Assembly: GCF_014696385.1 (NCBI RefSeq)
Contig: NZ_JACJQB010000007.1
Location: 1-64,000 of the forward strand
Origin: Pseudanabaena mucicola FACHB-723
GTDB lineage: Bacteria; Cyanobacteriota; Cyanobacteriia; Pseudanabaenales; Pseudanabaenaceae
DNA length: 64,000 nt
Reading direction: 5' to 3'
Positions 40,293 to 49,334 of this stretch are shown here, in pieces (within the stretch, counting starts at the first letter, position 1; every line of letters begins with the position of its first letter). A program made the position numbers and the translations under genes. A model generated the notes under the pieces. That model made no database searches. It saw only the letters and a program-made list of their open reading frames with translations, and had not been told where the DNA came from.

Positions 40293-41519
40293 ATGTTGCC
40301 TTTATACAACAGAGAGGACTCACCACAGGATAGACAGAGCAACATTTTGACATCGGATGTAGACGATGATGACATCCTGTTCAGTGATGAAGACTCTCAG
40401 GATTTACAAAGTTCTCTAAATTTAGAGAATTATCAAGTAGGGCAAAATCACACCATATGGAAAGTCATAATTGCGGATGATGAACCAGATGTACATAGGG
40501 CAACGCATCTCGCATTAAATAATCTGGTATTTGATGGCAAACCTGTTGTTTTTATTTCCGCCTATTCGGGAGAAGAATGCAAAAAATTACTTGCCTATGC
40601 CCATACCGATGCGGCAGTAATTTTGTTAGATGTAGTCATGGAAAAGCATGATACAGGACTGAAATTAGTCAAATATATTCGTGAAGAATTAAATAATCAT
40701 CAGATTCGGATTATTCTCCGCACGGGGCATCCTGGGGAAGCTCCTGAAGAGTCGGTTATTCTCAATTATGATATTAATGATTACAAGCTAAAAGTAGAAC
40801 TAACTCGTCAGCATTTATTTATAACTTTACTTTCATCTCTAAGAGCCTATCGAGATATTTCTACTATAGAAAGACAAAAGCTGAAGTTAGCACAAACCTT
40901 AGAAAATCTACAGGCTACCCAGCTTCAATTGGAAGAATATGCTTACACCTTAGAAAAAAAGATTGCAGAGCGTACTTCTGCCTTAGAGACTGCAAATCGT
41001 CAACTTCAGCGTTTAGCGAACATAGACGGATTAACACAGGTCGCGAACCGTCTTTGCTTTGATAAGTATTGGTTACAGCAATGGAAATTGTTAGAAAAAT
41101 CACAACAATTTTTGTCATTGATCATTATGGATGTTGATTATTTTAAAAATTACAATGACTATTACGGACACCAAGCAGGAGATCAATGCCTCCGACAAGT
41201 TGCTCAGGGTATTAGCAAAGTTGTGATGCGACCTCAAGACTTGGTGGCACGTTATGGGGGGGAAGAATTTGTAGTGGTACTGCCCCATACACCCCTTGAC
41301 GGAGCAAATAGTGTTGCTGAGGCAATCATGGCTGTGATTGCCTCACTTAATCTTATCCATACGAAATCGACAGTAAGCGATCGCATTACCCTAAGTATTG
41401 GTATATCTTGCGTCATTCCCCAACCCGACATAAATTCTGATATTCCTATTTTTCTGGCAGATCAAGCGCTATACCGAGCCAAGCAAGAGGGCCGCAATCG
41501 TATAGTTTTAGCTAGATAG
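40293..41519 (+). CDS. Response-regulator diguanylate cyclase
   Basis: The 408-residue protein has an acidic N-terminal tail (1-50), a receiver of the DUF3369-associated type (IIADDEPDVHRATHLAL; phospho-acceptor in VILLDVVME; RTGHPGEAPEESVI), a coiled coil (about 190-240) and a GGDEF domain (about 245-405). The active-site motif is GGEEF (ARYGGEEFVVVLPHT) and the inhibitory site RPQD sits five residues upstream, so it should make c-di-GMP under product control. It completes the FIST-kinase-regulator operon and ends six bases from the convergent CHASE2 cyclase, with no terminator between. Confidence 0.92.
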   Translation: MLPLYNREDSPQDRQSNILTSDVDDDDILFSDEDSQDLQSSLNLENYQVGQNHTIWKVIIADDEPDVHRATHLALNNLVFDGKPVVFISAYSGEECKKLLAYAHTDAAVILLDVVMEKHDTGLKLVKYIREELNNHQIRIILRTGHPGEAPEESVILNYDINDYKLKVELTRQHLFITLLSSLRAYRDISTIERQKLKLAQTLENLQATQLQLEEYAYTLEKKIAERTSALETANRQLQRLANIDGLTQVANRLCFDKYWLQQWKLLEKSQQFLSLIIMDVDYFKNYNDYYGHQAGDQCLRQVAQGISKVVMRPQDLVARYGGEEFVVVLPHTPLDGANSVAEAIMAVIASLNLIHTKSTVSDRITLSIGISCVIPQPDINSDIPIFLADQALYRAKQEGRNRIVLAR

Positions 41520-41525
41520 AGGGGC

Positions 41526-43850
41526 TTAATTGGTGGACGGTTTCATTTGAGCATCGATCCATGCTTGGAGGTGGCTCGGTACGGTAGTGAAATGGATATG
41601 AATTTTTTGATGATATTGCGATCGCAATATCATCTGCTCATCAACATCTAAAAGCTCATCCTGTTCAGACATAGCTTGATTAAGTTGCTGATACTGCTGA
41701 TATTTTAAAACCTTGGCATAGATTTCCCCTTCGATTTCTGAGCCTTGACCTTGGTCATAAACTTGAAGATGGAGTTTGAGATTAGTTAAGATCGGCATAG
41801 GCTGATCAGCTAATATTTCCGCACCATAAGGTGATAATTGCCGCAATTCTCCAACAAATATTTCTGTACCGAGATGTTTCTCTTCTAAAATACGATAGGT
41901 GACGGGAATGGGAACTGATAACATTTGCAAAGACTCATGAAGGGATGGAAGTTGCAGATTATAGCTTCCCGCAATTCCACAAATGTCATAGATAGCAATT
42001 GGCTGGGATACACCTTTAGGTTCTACTTCCATTGAGCCATTAACCTTGGCAATTTCCTTTACTTCTACATAGGTGTTTTCCGAAATTAAGATCTGACCAC
42101 CAACGGTATAGGATTCGATGCGTGCTGTGAGATTGACGTGATTCCCCACAACCGCATATTTAGCGCGAGATTGCGAGCCGATATTACCTGCAACCACTTC
42201 GCCTGTATTAATGCCGATGCCCATGGCGATGCTGGGCAGTTGCATCTGCCTCAGTTTTTCATTAACTTCTCGCATTGCCAGTTGCATGGCAATCGCACTT
42301 GCCACTGCCCTTGCCGCATCATCTTCACGATAAATAGGCGCACCAAACAGCACTAAAATCGCATCTCCAATAAATTCATCAATCGTGCCTTGATAAGTTG
42401 AGATCGCATCCGTCATTGTTCCTAAAAACACGTTGAGGATTTCGACAACCTGTTCAGGGGGAATCTTTTCGGAAATAGTCGAAAAGCCACGCAGATCGCA
42501 CATCAGAATCGTGACTTTGCGGCGATCACCACCTAGCTTCAATCCTTCAGGGGTTTCTAAAAGGCTTTTGACCACTGCATCAGTCAAGTAACGACTAAAG
42601 TAAGTCCGAATTTTGGCGGCGGTAATGGCTAAATAGCTAGTGACAATCAGTCCTCCCCCAAAAAATGCAACTACCGCAGGCACAAAGGGCAACCACCAAC
42701 CGTAGCTAAAGGCGACAAAGCAAGCTCCAAATAAGGCGGCGGTGAAAATTAAGACACTTAGCGATCGCAAAAACAGGAGGGCAAAGTCGCGCTCTTTACC
42801 AGTAACGTTGCGCCATTGCCAGACTAAGATCGAACCCGTCAAAGACCAGCCAAAAATCCATAGCCATTCCCAATACTCTTGCCATGCGCGAATTTCCGCA
42901 CGACCATCGAGCGTGCCACTGAGAATATGGCTCACAATCTGGGCATGAACTTCCACCCCCGATGTAAAGATGCGCGTACTGCCAATCCCACTATCAAGGG
43001 GAGTGAAGAACCAATCGCGCAAACTTACCGCCGTCACCCCAATCATCACCACCCGATCACGCATTAAATCGGAGGGTATTTTGCCCTCTAGTACATCTGC
43101 CATGCGTACAGACTGAAAACCTCGCTGCGATCGACGGTAGTTGATGATAAACTGATGTCCCCCTGTATCAAGATGACCATAGCCACCATAACTTTCGGTT
43201 AACTTTTCTGGATTCAGAGCCGCCTCAAAGGGAACTACTGATTCTCCGTCTAAATAGAGCAAAGCTAATTGCAGTCCGAAGCTCAGGGAAACATTGCCAT
43301 TAGGTAATTGCAAAGACAACAAACCTCGGCGGATTCTGCCATCGGCATCAAGGGGAAGGTTGATTGCGCCGATCTGTTGTAATGCGGCTAGGGCAGGAGG
43401 GGGACTAATATCGGAGCTAGATATCGCAAAATTGGAATCTACTAAATCCGCTTTTTTAGTGATTCCAATTAAGTTTGGTGTGGTTTTAAACAGTTGCTCT
43501 AGCTGCTTGTATCCATTACCCACAGGCTTGTCCCTTGCAAGGTCTAGACCAATTGCCCTTGGTTGTTGTTGACGTACTTTATCCAGCAATTTGGTTAACA
43601 GGGCATCGTCAATTGGCCAAGCATATTGGCGTACATCAGCTTCATCAATACCAATAATCACAATGCGATTATCTTCAGGTTCAGTCCCGCGCCACCGAAA
43701 AAACTGATCGAGCATGGCTAACTCAAATGGTTCTAGCGCACCAACTAGGCGTAATCCGATCGCAAGTAGGGAAATTGTTGGGGCTGCGATCGCAATTCCA
43801 CGCCATTTCCAGAGGACGTTTTTTAACCAAGGTTTGATCGCCATGTTCAC
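41526..43850 (-). CDS. CHASE2-domain class III nucleotide cyclase
   Basis: A 774-residue membrane protein: a first helix (about 20-37), an extracytoplasmic CHASE2 sensor (about 40-330, with IVIIGIDEADVRQY), three helices (about 345-425) and a class III cyclase domain (about 445-625). Both metal-binding aspartates are present (MCDLRGFS and FIGDAILVLF). At the purine-selecting positions it has Glu (GTIDEFIGD) instead of the Lys of adenylate cyclases and Asn (VVGNHVNL) instead of Asp, so ATP selectivity is doubtful. A C-terminal 130 residues include RQLSPYGAEIL, similar to the PilZ DxSxxG core, but a PilZ RxxxR is not clear. The start GTG at 43850 or ATG at 43844 is possible. A DUF928 gene lies 8 bp upstream. 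Confidence 0.88.
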   Translation of the reverse strand: MNMAIKPWLKNVLWKWRGIAIAAPTISLLAIGLRLVGALEPFELAMLDQFFRWRGTEPEDNRIVIIGIDEADVRQYAWPIDDALLTKLLDKVRQQQPRAIGLDLARDKPVGNGYKQLEQLFKTTPNLIGITKKADLVDSNFAISSSDISPPPALAALQQIGAINLPLDADGRIRRGLLSLQLPNGNVSLSFGLQLALLYLDGESVVPFEAALNPEKLTESYGGYGHLDTGGHQFIINYRRSQRGFQSVRMADVLEGKIPSDLMRDRVVMIGVTAVSLRDWFFTPLDSGIGSTRIFTSGVEVHAQIVSHILSGTLDGRAEIRAWQEYWEWLWIFGWSLTGSILVWQWRNVTGKERDFALLFLRSLSVLIFTAALFGACFVAFSYGWWLPFVPAVVAFFGGGLIVTSYLAITAAKIRTYFSRYLTDAVVKSLLETPEGLKLGGDRRKVTILMCDLRGFSTISEKIPPEQVVEILNVFLGTMTDAISTYQGTIDEFIGDAILVLFGAPIYREDDAARAVASAIAMQLAMREVNEKLRQMQLPSIAMGIGINTGEVVAGNIGSQSRAKYAVVGNHVNLTARIESYTVGGQILISENTYVEVKEIAKVNGSMEVEPKGVSQPIAIYDICGIAGSYNLQLPSLHESLQMLSVPIPVTYRILEEKHLGTEIFVGELRQLSPYGAEILADQPMPILTNLKLHLQVYDQGQGSEIEGEIYAKVLKYQQYQQLNQAMSEQDELLDVDEQMILRSQYHQKIHIHFTTVPSHLQAWIDAQMKPSTN

Positions 43851-43858
43851 CGTATTGA

Positions 43859-44698
43859 TTAGTAATACCTTGGGACGGTCAGGGGAGATGAACTAGGCTT
43901 AGACTCAGGCTTAGGAGCTGGTTTCGTAATACTTGTAAAAGGTAAAGAAATCACTCGATCTAGCTTGGTAGACTGCAATAAAGAAGTCCATTCATTGCTG
44001 ATATCAGGTTCTACTTGCTTTAGCTGCAAAGCATCAGCTAAAGTTTGCACAGTTTCAAACCAAACTCCTTCTTGAGCCAATAAAGCAGCCCGATCTACAG
44101 GACTAGATAATTTAGGAAGTTGCAGGATTAACTTAGGTGTAGGCGCAATCCGACGGATTGAACCACTCACAACATTCGAGTCCACAAAATCAGCAACCTT
44201 AAACTCCCAAATATAATTCTTATTGAGTTCTAATGCAGGTGCATCATCGGGCAGCTTAAAGGCAATTACGCCAGCCCGATCGACTTTAACGGGAAATGAT
44301 GAAACACGATATATCCGCTTACCCTTGCCCAAGTTCGGATCAGTCTCAAACAGGCTGAAGTAACCTAGGCCATCAATTTGCGGAACTAGGAAATACATGG
44401 TGGGACGCTTAGCAATAGTCTGAGGAACGGGTGCGACTTTTGCATCTAGATCAGGTACTAATCCAATCAGGCAACGACCATCTTCACATCCTGCGCTACG
44501 GGTAGCTCCGGGGACAGATACTCTGGGTGCGCCGACGTTGCTAGGAGGGACATAGCGCACTTTCCGTGACTGAGCCTGAGATGAGGGGGCAAAGAGTGTA
44601 AGGGGCAAGACCACTGTACTGGCGACTAGACAAGAACAAGCGGCTGCGAGTAAAGATTTTTTGGTAATTGTTTGAGTAATCAGTTTTGGAGCAAACAT
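43859..44698 (-). CDS. DUF928-family secreted protein
   Basis: The 279-residue protein has a signal peptide (LLAAACSCLVASTVVLPLTL, cleavage near SSQA-QS), a RKVRYVPPSNVGAPRV lead-in, GATRSAGC, and LPKLSSPVDRAALLAQEGVWFE, the pattern of the cyanobacterial DUF928 family. Function is unknown. It is upstream of the CHASE2 cyclase with 8 bp between stop and start, so they are co-transcribed, and a periplasmic DUF928 protein could act on the periplasmic CHASE2 domain. From memory, DUF928 genes do neighbour CHASE2 genes in other cyanobacteria. A HIP1 site lies just before the ATG. Confidence 0.87.
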   Translation of the reverse strand: MFAPKLITQTITKKSLLAAACSCLVASTVVLPLTLFAPSSQAQSRKVRYVPPSNVGAPRVSVPGATRSAGCEDGRCLIGLVPDLDAKVAPVPQTIAKRPTMYFLVPQIDGLGYFSLFETDPNLGKGKRIYRVSSFPVKVDRAGVIAFKLPDDAPALELNKNYIWEFKVADFVDSNVVSGSIRRIAPTPKLILQLPKLSSPVDRAALLAQEGVWFETVQTLADALQLKQVEPDISNEWTSLLQSTKLDRVISLPFTSITKPAPKPESKPSSSPLTVPRYY

Positions 44699-44901
44699 AA
44701 TGCGATCGCCTCAAATCGGGAAAGTAAAGTAATGTCTTTATGATCGCTGAAACTTGATGGCTAGACTATGACTAACATCACAGTTTCTAGTGATTGAGAT
44801 ATCTAATTAAGTAGAATCTAATCACTGAGAAAAAGTTGCTTGCTGCATAAATTGTTATGATTTCTCATAGCCTGTAGGCTCTGTGCCGCAGTAAAGCGTA
44901 T

Positions 44902-44907
44902 TATAAT
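44902..44907 (+). promoter_or_regulatory. Likely -10 element of petN
   Basis: TATAAT inside GTATTATAATACTTAC, 35 bp upstream of the petN ATG. A matching -35 is not obvious. Confidence 0.5.
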
Positions 44908-44941
44908 ACTTACAAAAATTTAGAAAAATCGTTACAAAACT

Positions 44942-45031
44942 ATGGATATTCTGTCTTTGGGCTGGTTCGGCCTTCTCGGTATGTTTACACTTTCAATCGC
45001 ATTTGTTGTTTGGGGTCGTAACGGTTTATAA
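44942..45031 (+). CDS. petN: Cytochrome b6f complex subunit VIII (PetN)
   Basis: The 29-residue one-helix subunit of the cytochrome b6f complex begins [16 protein letters not shown] and ends [12 protein letters not shown], matching the near-universal PetN ends MDIL.LGW and VVWGRNG. The usual Trp of the FTWS segment is Leu here. PetN is required for a stable dimer and for linear electron transport in the thylakoid. A TATAAT lies 35 bp upstream and a terminator 46 bp downstream, so it is monocistronic. Confidence 0.95.
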   Translation: MDILSLGWFGLLGMFTLSIAFVVWGRNGL

Positions 45032-45076
45032 AGATTGACCTGATATCTATAAAAATTCATCAATAAATTAAAAATC

Positions 45077-45127
45077 ATCTAAAAACCATAAGGGGACTCA
45101 CAGGGCAGTTCCTTTATGGTTTTTAGA
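45077..45127. terminator. Terminator after petN
   Basis: Arms from ATCTAAAAACCATAAGGGGA and the facing TTCCTTTATGGTTTTTAGAT pair with G-U tolerance and end in T-rich sequence. The outer TCTAAAAACC / GGTTTTTAGA is shared with the bicA terminator. Confidence 0.7.
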
Positions 45128-45260
45128 TTCAACAGCCAAAAATCGAAGAGGAGCATTGTTTAGAGCCGTTTACGCCCTACCCAACACTCCCAAAATCATT
45201 GCTTTGCATCACTACAAAATTTAATCATAAATTTAGAAACAATCTAAGACCGAGGGCTTT

Positions 45261-45389
45261 ATGTCAGACGTGATTTTATTGAATACCTTTTTCTGGGCAG
45301 CAGTTGTCCTGCTAGTGATCACCACTGGCGGTATTGGCTACCTCACTTATTTAGAATGGCAAGATCGTCGTCGTCGTGGAAAAAGTTAA
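45261..45389 (+). CDS. 42-residue single-helix membrane protein
   Basis: The protein starts [20 protein letters not shown] and ends [11 protein letters not shown]: one transmembrane helix (about 8-30) and an Arg-rich cytoplasmic tail. The [13 protein letters not shown] tail is of a kind I associate with small thylakoid subunits of NDH-1 (NdhP/NdhQ type), but I cannot confirm this from memory. An AGGGC-rich leader precedes the ATG. Its last 47 bases overlap the 3' end of the convergent ribBA gene; four CGT codons for Arg face the Asp-Asp-Asp-Asp run of RibBA. Confidence 0.75.
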   Translation: MSDVILLNTFFWAAVVLLVITTGGIGYLTYLEWQDRRRRGKS

Positions 45390-47046
45390 ACCACTCATAA
45401 ATGCGATCGCAAAGCCAAGGGGTATGCCAAGCCAGTCCTAAATTCACAGTCTCCGCAAATCCTTCGGGCATATTCACATCATCCGTTGCCACGCAGAACT
45501 TAAAGTTACTGACCTGTTGCCACTGCTTTAAGTGCTTAAACAGGCGGACAATTGATTGACGATAGGGATGGTTAGGCTGGGTATACCATTCCGCATCAGT
45601 TTCGTTAGCATGGTCATAGCCAACATGGATGATTGTGATCTGCTTTGCCTCCACACTAGCATCAGACAGCGATATCTCCTCATCGGTATCCGCATTAGCA
45701 AACAAATTTGCCCAACCCGATGATGACTCTTCCTGCATCAGCAGATCATTAGTTGATAAAAACTCGCGCAATTGATCGAGCCACTCAGTCGATTTCTGCT
45801 CTTGCCAACAAATACCAAGGGTAATCAGCTTTGTTTTTAACAATAGATGTCCGAGTTTGTTTGCCTTGGTGTCGAGATAGCGGAGATTATGCTCATTAGT
45901 TTCAATCAGCAGTGGTAACCGCCCCACAATTTCAATGTCAAATCCCTTTAAACCTGCAAGTTTACGGGGATTATTGGTAATCAGACGCATTTTTTTGATG
46001 CCGAGATCATGCAAAATTTGCGCTCCCACACCATAGGTACGCAGATCTGCTCCAAAACCTAGTTTTTCGTTCGCCTCAACCGTATCAAGACCGCCATCCT
46101 GTAGACAATAGGCTTTGATTTTATTAATCAGACCAATGCCACGTCCCTCTTGACGCAGATACACTACAACGCCACAGGTTGCAAATTCGATCATTTTTAA
46201 GGCACTTTGCAACTGCCCGCGACAATCGCAACGCAGCGAACCAAGGGCATCCCCCGTTAGACATTCTGAATGCACCCGCACCAAGACTTCATGGTTAGCA
46301 AAATCTTGGAGATCGCCTTTGACGATCGCCAGATGCTCGGTGTTGTCAAGGGTATTGCGATAGGCATAGACGCGAAAATCACCAAATAGTGATGGCAAAT
46401 TTGCGATCGCTTCTCGTTTCACAAAGCGATCATGTTCAAGGCGATAGCTAATTAGATCGGCGATGCTGATTAATTTCAATCCATGTAGCTTGGCATATTC
46501 AATCAATTCTGGCAGCCTTGCCATCGAGCCATCATCATTCTGGATTTCGCAAATCACCCCTGCGGGATATAGTCCCGACATTTGCGCTAGATCTACCGCC
46601 GCCTCTGTATGTCCTGCACGCTTGAGTACGCCCCCATCCTTTGCCCGCAGTGGGAAAATATGCCCCGGACGACGTAAATCATCGGGCAGTGTTTGTGGAT
46701 TAATAGCTGCTTGAATAGTTCTGGAGCGATCTTCAGCAGAAATACCTGTTGATGTACCTTCTACGGCATCAATGCTGACGGTAAAAGCAGTTTGCTGGCT
46801 ATCGGTATTGCGATCAACCATCAAAGGTAGATTTAAGCGATCAAGTCGTTCACCTGTCATGGCTAGACAGATCAGACCTCTTGCTTTTACAGCCATAAAA
46901 TTCACCATCTCTGGTGTGGCAAATTGGGCTGCACCGATGAGATCACCTTCGTTTTCACGGTTTTCATCATCGACAACGACAATGAGACGACCAGATTTGA
47001 GGTCGTTAAGGGCATCGGGAATGGAGTCAAATTGAAACTTAGTCAA
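45343..47046 (-). CDS. ribBA: Bifunctional riboflavin enzyme RibBA
   Basis: It combines 3,4-dihydroxy-2-butanone-4-phosphate synthase (RibB, about 1-200: [26 protein letters not shown]) and GTP cyclohydrolase II (RibA, about 205-400; zinc ligands in [18 protein letters not shown], catalytic region [14 protein letters not shown]), the two entry steps of riboflavin synthesis. A C-terminal extension of about 160 residues follows and ends [13 protein letters not shown]; cyanobacterial RibBA proteins commonly have such a tail. At 567 residues it is normal length. A 21-bp perfect palindrome lies 62 bp upstream of the ATG, in its leader. Confidence 0.95.
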   Translation of the reverse strand: MTKFQFDSIPDALNDLKSGRLIVVVDDENRENEGDLIGAAQFATPEMVNFMAVKARGLICLAMTGERLDRLNLPLMVDRNTDSQQTAFTVSIDAVEGTSTGISAEDRSRTIQAAINPQTLPDDLRRPGHIFPLRAKDGGVLKRAGHTEAAVDLAQMSGLYPAGVICEIQNDDGSMARLPELIEYAKLHGLKLISIADLISYRLEHDRFVKREAIANLPSLFGDFRVYAYRNTLDNTEHLAIVKGDLQDFANHEVLVRVHSECLTGDALGSLRCDCRGQLQSALKMIEFATCGVVVYLRQEGRGIGLINKIKAYCLQDGGLDTVEANEKLGFGADLRTYGVGAQILHDLGIKKMRLITNNPRKLAGLKGFDIEIVGRLPLLIETNEHNLRYLDTKANKLGHLLLKTKLITLGICWQEQKSTEWLDQLREFLSTNDLLMQEESSSGWANLFANADTDEEISLSDASVEAKQITIIHVGYDHANETDAEWYTQPNHPYRQSIVRLFKHLKQWQQVSNFKFCVATDDVNMPEGFAETVNLGLAWHTPWLCDRIYEWFNFFHDDDDLAILNK

Positions 47047-47107
47047 GGCTTACAGTGATTGCTTTTGGCTATTTATTTACATCATATCGCAATCGCCACA
47101 GCCCTTG

Positions 47108-47158
47108 ATCAAAAAGAGAGAGTTGGAGCGCTTTGTTCTCCAACTCTCTCTTTTTGAT
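47108..47158. terminator. 21-bp perfect palindrome in the ribBA/SLH divergent region
   Basis: Arms 47108-47128 and 47138-47158 (core GAGAGAGTTGGAG / CTCCAACTCTCTC with A/T runs) are exact. The position, between two divergent genes, is unusual for a terminator; it may be an attenuator in the ribBA leader or end an unseen transcript. Confidence 0.5.
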
Positions 47159-47336
47159 GGCTATAGCAAGGCAAGAGTTAGGAAGTACCGCCACTCGTTT
47201 TTTTGGCTTACGTCTTAAGCAAAGCAAGTTTTGCTACATATATGATCATATGAGCATTCGGAAATATTTGGGAACATTCTCATTATTAGCCCGTCTGGAT
47301 GGCAATAGGCATAAATGTGGGAGAAACATAATTTAT

Positions 47337-48566
47337 ATGACGAATCAAACTAAACGGTCTGGCACTGCCCTCTTGGTTGCTGCAAGTTTTATTGGTAGCT
47401 CTGTATTACCTCTAATCGGTGCAACCTCAGCATTCGCTCAGACTACGTTTAATGATGTACCTACAGGCTATTGGGCGCAAACTTTCATTCAAGAGTTGGC
47501 AACCAGAGACATTATTAAAGGCTTTCCTGATGGGGGATTTCGTCCAAATGATCCAGTAACGAGAGCACAATTTGCTGCGATGCTTAGCAAAGCTGTTAAC
47601 AAAGCCCCAATCCGTGGTGGAGTTAGTTTTGTTGATGTGGCTTCCAACTATTGGGCTGCGCCTGCAATTCAGAATGCATACATTACAGGATTTCTGTCTG
47701 GCTATCCCGGCAACGTGTTTGAGCCTAACCAAAATATTCCTCGCGTACAGGTTTTAGTTTCTCTGGCGAATGGTCTAAATTACGCCCCTAGCCAATCACC
47801 TGAAGCAGTTTTACAAACCTATGCCGATGCTTCGGGCATCCCCAATTATGCGCGCAACAGTGTTGCCGCCGCAACGGAAAACCGTTTGGTGGTTAATTAT
47901 CCCAACGTCCAGTTTCTAAATCCTAACCAAACTGCGACTAGGGCGGAAGTAGCAGCATTTATCTACCAGTCTTTAGTCAGATCTGGACAGGCAAATGCGA
48001 TCGCATCGCCTTACATCGTTGGTCAAACCACCACTACGCCTCCAGTTCAAAATCAAGTCAGAATTCCTGCTGGTAACACCATTGCCGTACAGTATTCCAA
48101 AGACAAGATTTTGCTAGGACCAGATGAGAAAGTTCCCCTCACCTTGAGCGTTGCCCAAAATATTGCCAATTCCCAAGGCACGATTTTGATTCCTGCTGGT
48201 ACTCAGGTTGTTGGTGAGTTGCGAACCGTAAATGGTGGTGCTCAATTCTTTGCAAGCGAACTTGTATTTGCGAATGGACAGAGAAGAGCAATCAGTGCGA
48301 CTTCTAAGGTGGTCACCACTACTGAGCGCGTTGATAGAGGCGTAAGCACTGGCAAGATTGTCCAAAATGCTGCCCTTGGTGCTGCCGCCGCCGCCGCTAT
48401 TGCCGCCGTCACAGGGGATCGCGCCTTGGCTACCGAAGAAATTTTAGGTGGTGCTGGTATTGGTGCATTACTAGGTTTATTCCTCGGTCGTGATAGTGTC
48501 ACACTCGCTTCTGTGAATCCTAATACCGATCTGGCGATTACTTTAAATTCTGATTTACTCCTGTAA
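47337..48566 (+). CDS. S-layer-homology (SLH) domain protein
   Basis: From the ATG at 47337 the 409-residue protein has a signal peptide (hydrophobic core ALLVAASFIGSSVLPL, cleavage near AFA-QT) and three SLH repeats (about 33-80, 95-145, 160-205; first repeat TFNDVPTGYWA...TRAQFAAML). The rest is a beta-rich region and a C-terminal Ala/Gly-rich segment (AALGAAAAAAIAAVTG ... ILGGAGIGALLGLFLG) like a glycine zipper. SLH domains anchor proteins to peptidoglycan or secondary wall polymer; this one lacks a porin barrel. The frame is open upstream to 47133, but that part has no signal peptide and is not used. A terminator follows. Confidence 0.85.
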   Translation: MTNQTKRSGTALLVAASFIGSSVLPLIGATSAFAQTTFNDVPTGYWAQTFIQELATRDIIKGFPDGGFRPNDPVTRAQFAAMLSKAVNKAPIRGGVSFVDVASNYWAAPAIQNAYITGFLSGYPGNVFEPNQNIPRVQVLVSLANGLNYAPSQSPEAVLQTYADASGIPNYARNSVAAATENRLVVNYPNVQFLNPNQTATRAEVAAFIYQSLVRSGQANAIASPYIVGQTTTTPPVQNQVRIPAGNTIAVQYSKDKILLGPDEKVPLTLSVAQNIANSQGTILIPAGTQVVGELRTVNGGAQFFASELVFANGQRRAISATSKVVTTTERVDRGVSTGKIVQNAALGAAAAAAIAAVTGDRALATEEILGGAGIGALLGLFLGRDSVTLASVNPNTDLAITLNSDLLL

Positions 48567-48585
48567 TCTCAGAGTTTAGCTATTA

Positions 48586-48629
48586 AAAAAAGCAGCACTA
48601 CTTCTAATCGAGAATAGAGCTGCTTTTTT
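48586..48629. terminator. Terminator after the SLH gene
   Basis: Arms AAAAAAGCAGC and GCTGCTTTTTT (48586-48596, 48619-48629), ending in a T run. Confidence 0.7.
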
Positions 48630-48684
48630 GCAATTTTTCGCTGTAGGGTCTTTACGACATTTTATCGAATTTCAACATCAATCT

Positions 48685-49317
48685 ATGGAAGACCGCACTG
48701 ACATATTGCGCCAGTTTATGCAGTTAGCTAATATATCGAGCTTTCAAAATCTGAGTGATTACTCAGGGGTATCACGTCGCGCTATTGATACACTTCGCAA
48801 GGGCAATGCGACTAATCTCAAGTATGCTGATTTAGCAAAATTAGCCGAAGTCTTAAAAATTGAAGTTAAGGAATTGATTGCGAAATTCATTGATAATCGC
48901 AATGACGCAGAAGCTTGTGATGCCATGATTCTGACTTTGCGAGAAGAATATCAGATATTGCAGCAAAAAATGGAGCAACAGAAACTCGAATTGCGATCGC
49001 AATTTGAGCGAGAAACCCTCCAGCAATTGGAGTCTTTAATTTTGCAGTTACCATCGGCGACCTATGCGGCAAAGCAGAACCCTAATATGTCAGCCCAAAA
49101 TATTCTGCCTTTACTACATCCTATCGATGCACTTTTACAAAGGTGGGGAATCACAGTAATCGGAGCGGTGGGAATGGAAGTTAGGTACGATCCGCAACGG
49201 CATCAGTTGATTGAAGGAAGTGATCTAGAAGTGGGTGATTTAGCAATTGTGCGTTATGTTGGGTATATGCAAGGTGACAAGTTGTTATATCGAGCTAGGG
49301 TTGCGATCGCAAATTAA
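48685..49317 (+). CDS. HTH protein with GrpE-like C-terminal domain
   Basis: The 210-residue protein begins with a helix-turn-helix of the XRE/lambda-repressor type (about 3-60: LANISSFQNLSDYSGVSRRAIDTLRKG). A long coiled coil (about 75-130, QQKMEQQKLELRSQFERETL) leads to a domain (about 145-205) with the GrpE beta-domain pattern: DPQRHQLIEG...LEVGDLAIVRYVGYMQGDKLLYRARV. GrpE is the DnaK nucleotide-exchange factor; here the HTH replaces its usual N-terminal part. The ATG at 48685 is preferred to an upstream frame opening at 48628. It is 17 bp upstream of the MGS-lipid kinase gene, so they are likely co-transcribed. Confidence 0.75.
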   Translation: MEDRTDILRQFMQLANISSFQNLSDYSGVSRRAIDTLRKGNATNLKYADLAKLAEVLKIEVKELIAKFIDNRNDAEACDAMILTLREEYQILQQKMEQQKLELRSQFERETLQQLESLILQLPSATYAAKQNPNMSAQNILPLLHPIDALLQRWGITVIGAVGMEVRYDPQRHQLIEGSDLEVGDLAIVRYVGYMQGDKLLYRARVAIAN

Positions 49318-49334
49318 CCAATCATCAATCAATC

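Noticed and set aside
47133-47336. Longer start for the SLH protein
   Set aside because: The added 68 residues have no signal peptide and would bury the real one; the segment also begins inside the 47108-47158 palindrome.
47047-47336. FMN riboswitch before ribBA
   Set aside because: The expected multi-helix conserved core is absent; only one simple palindrome is seen.
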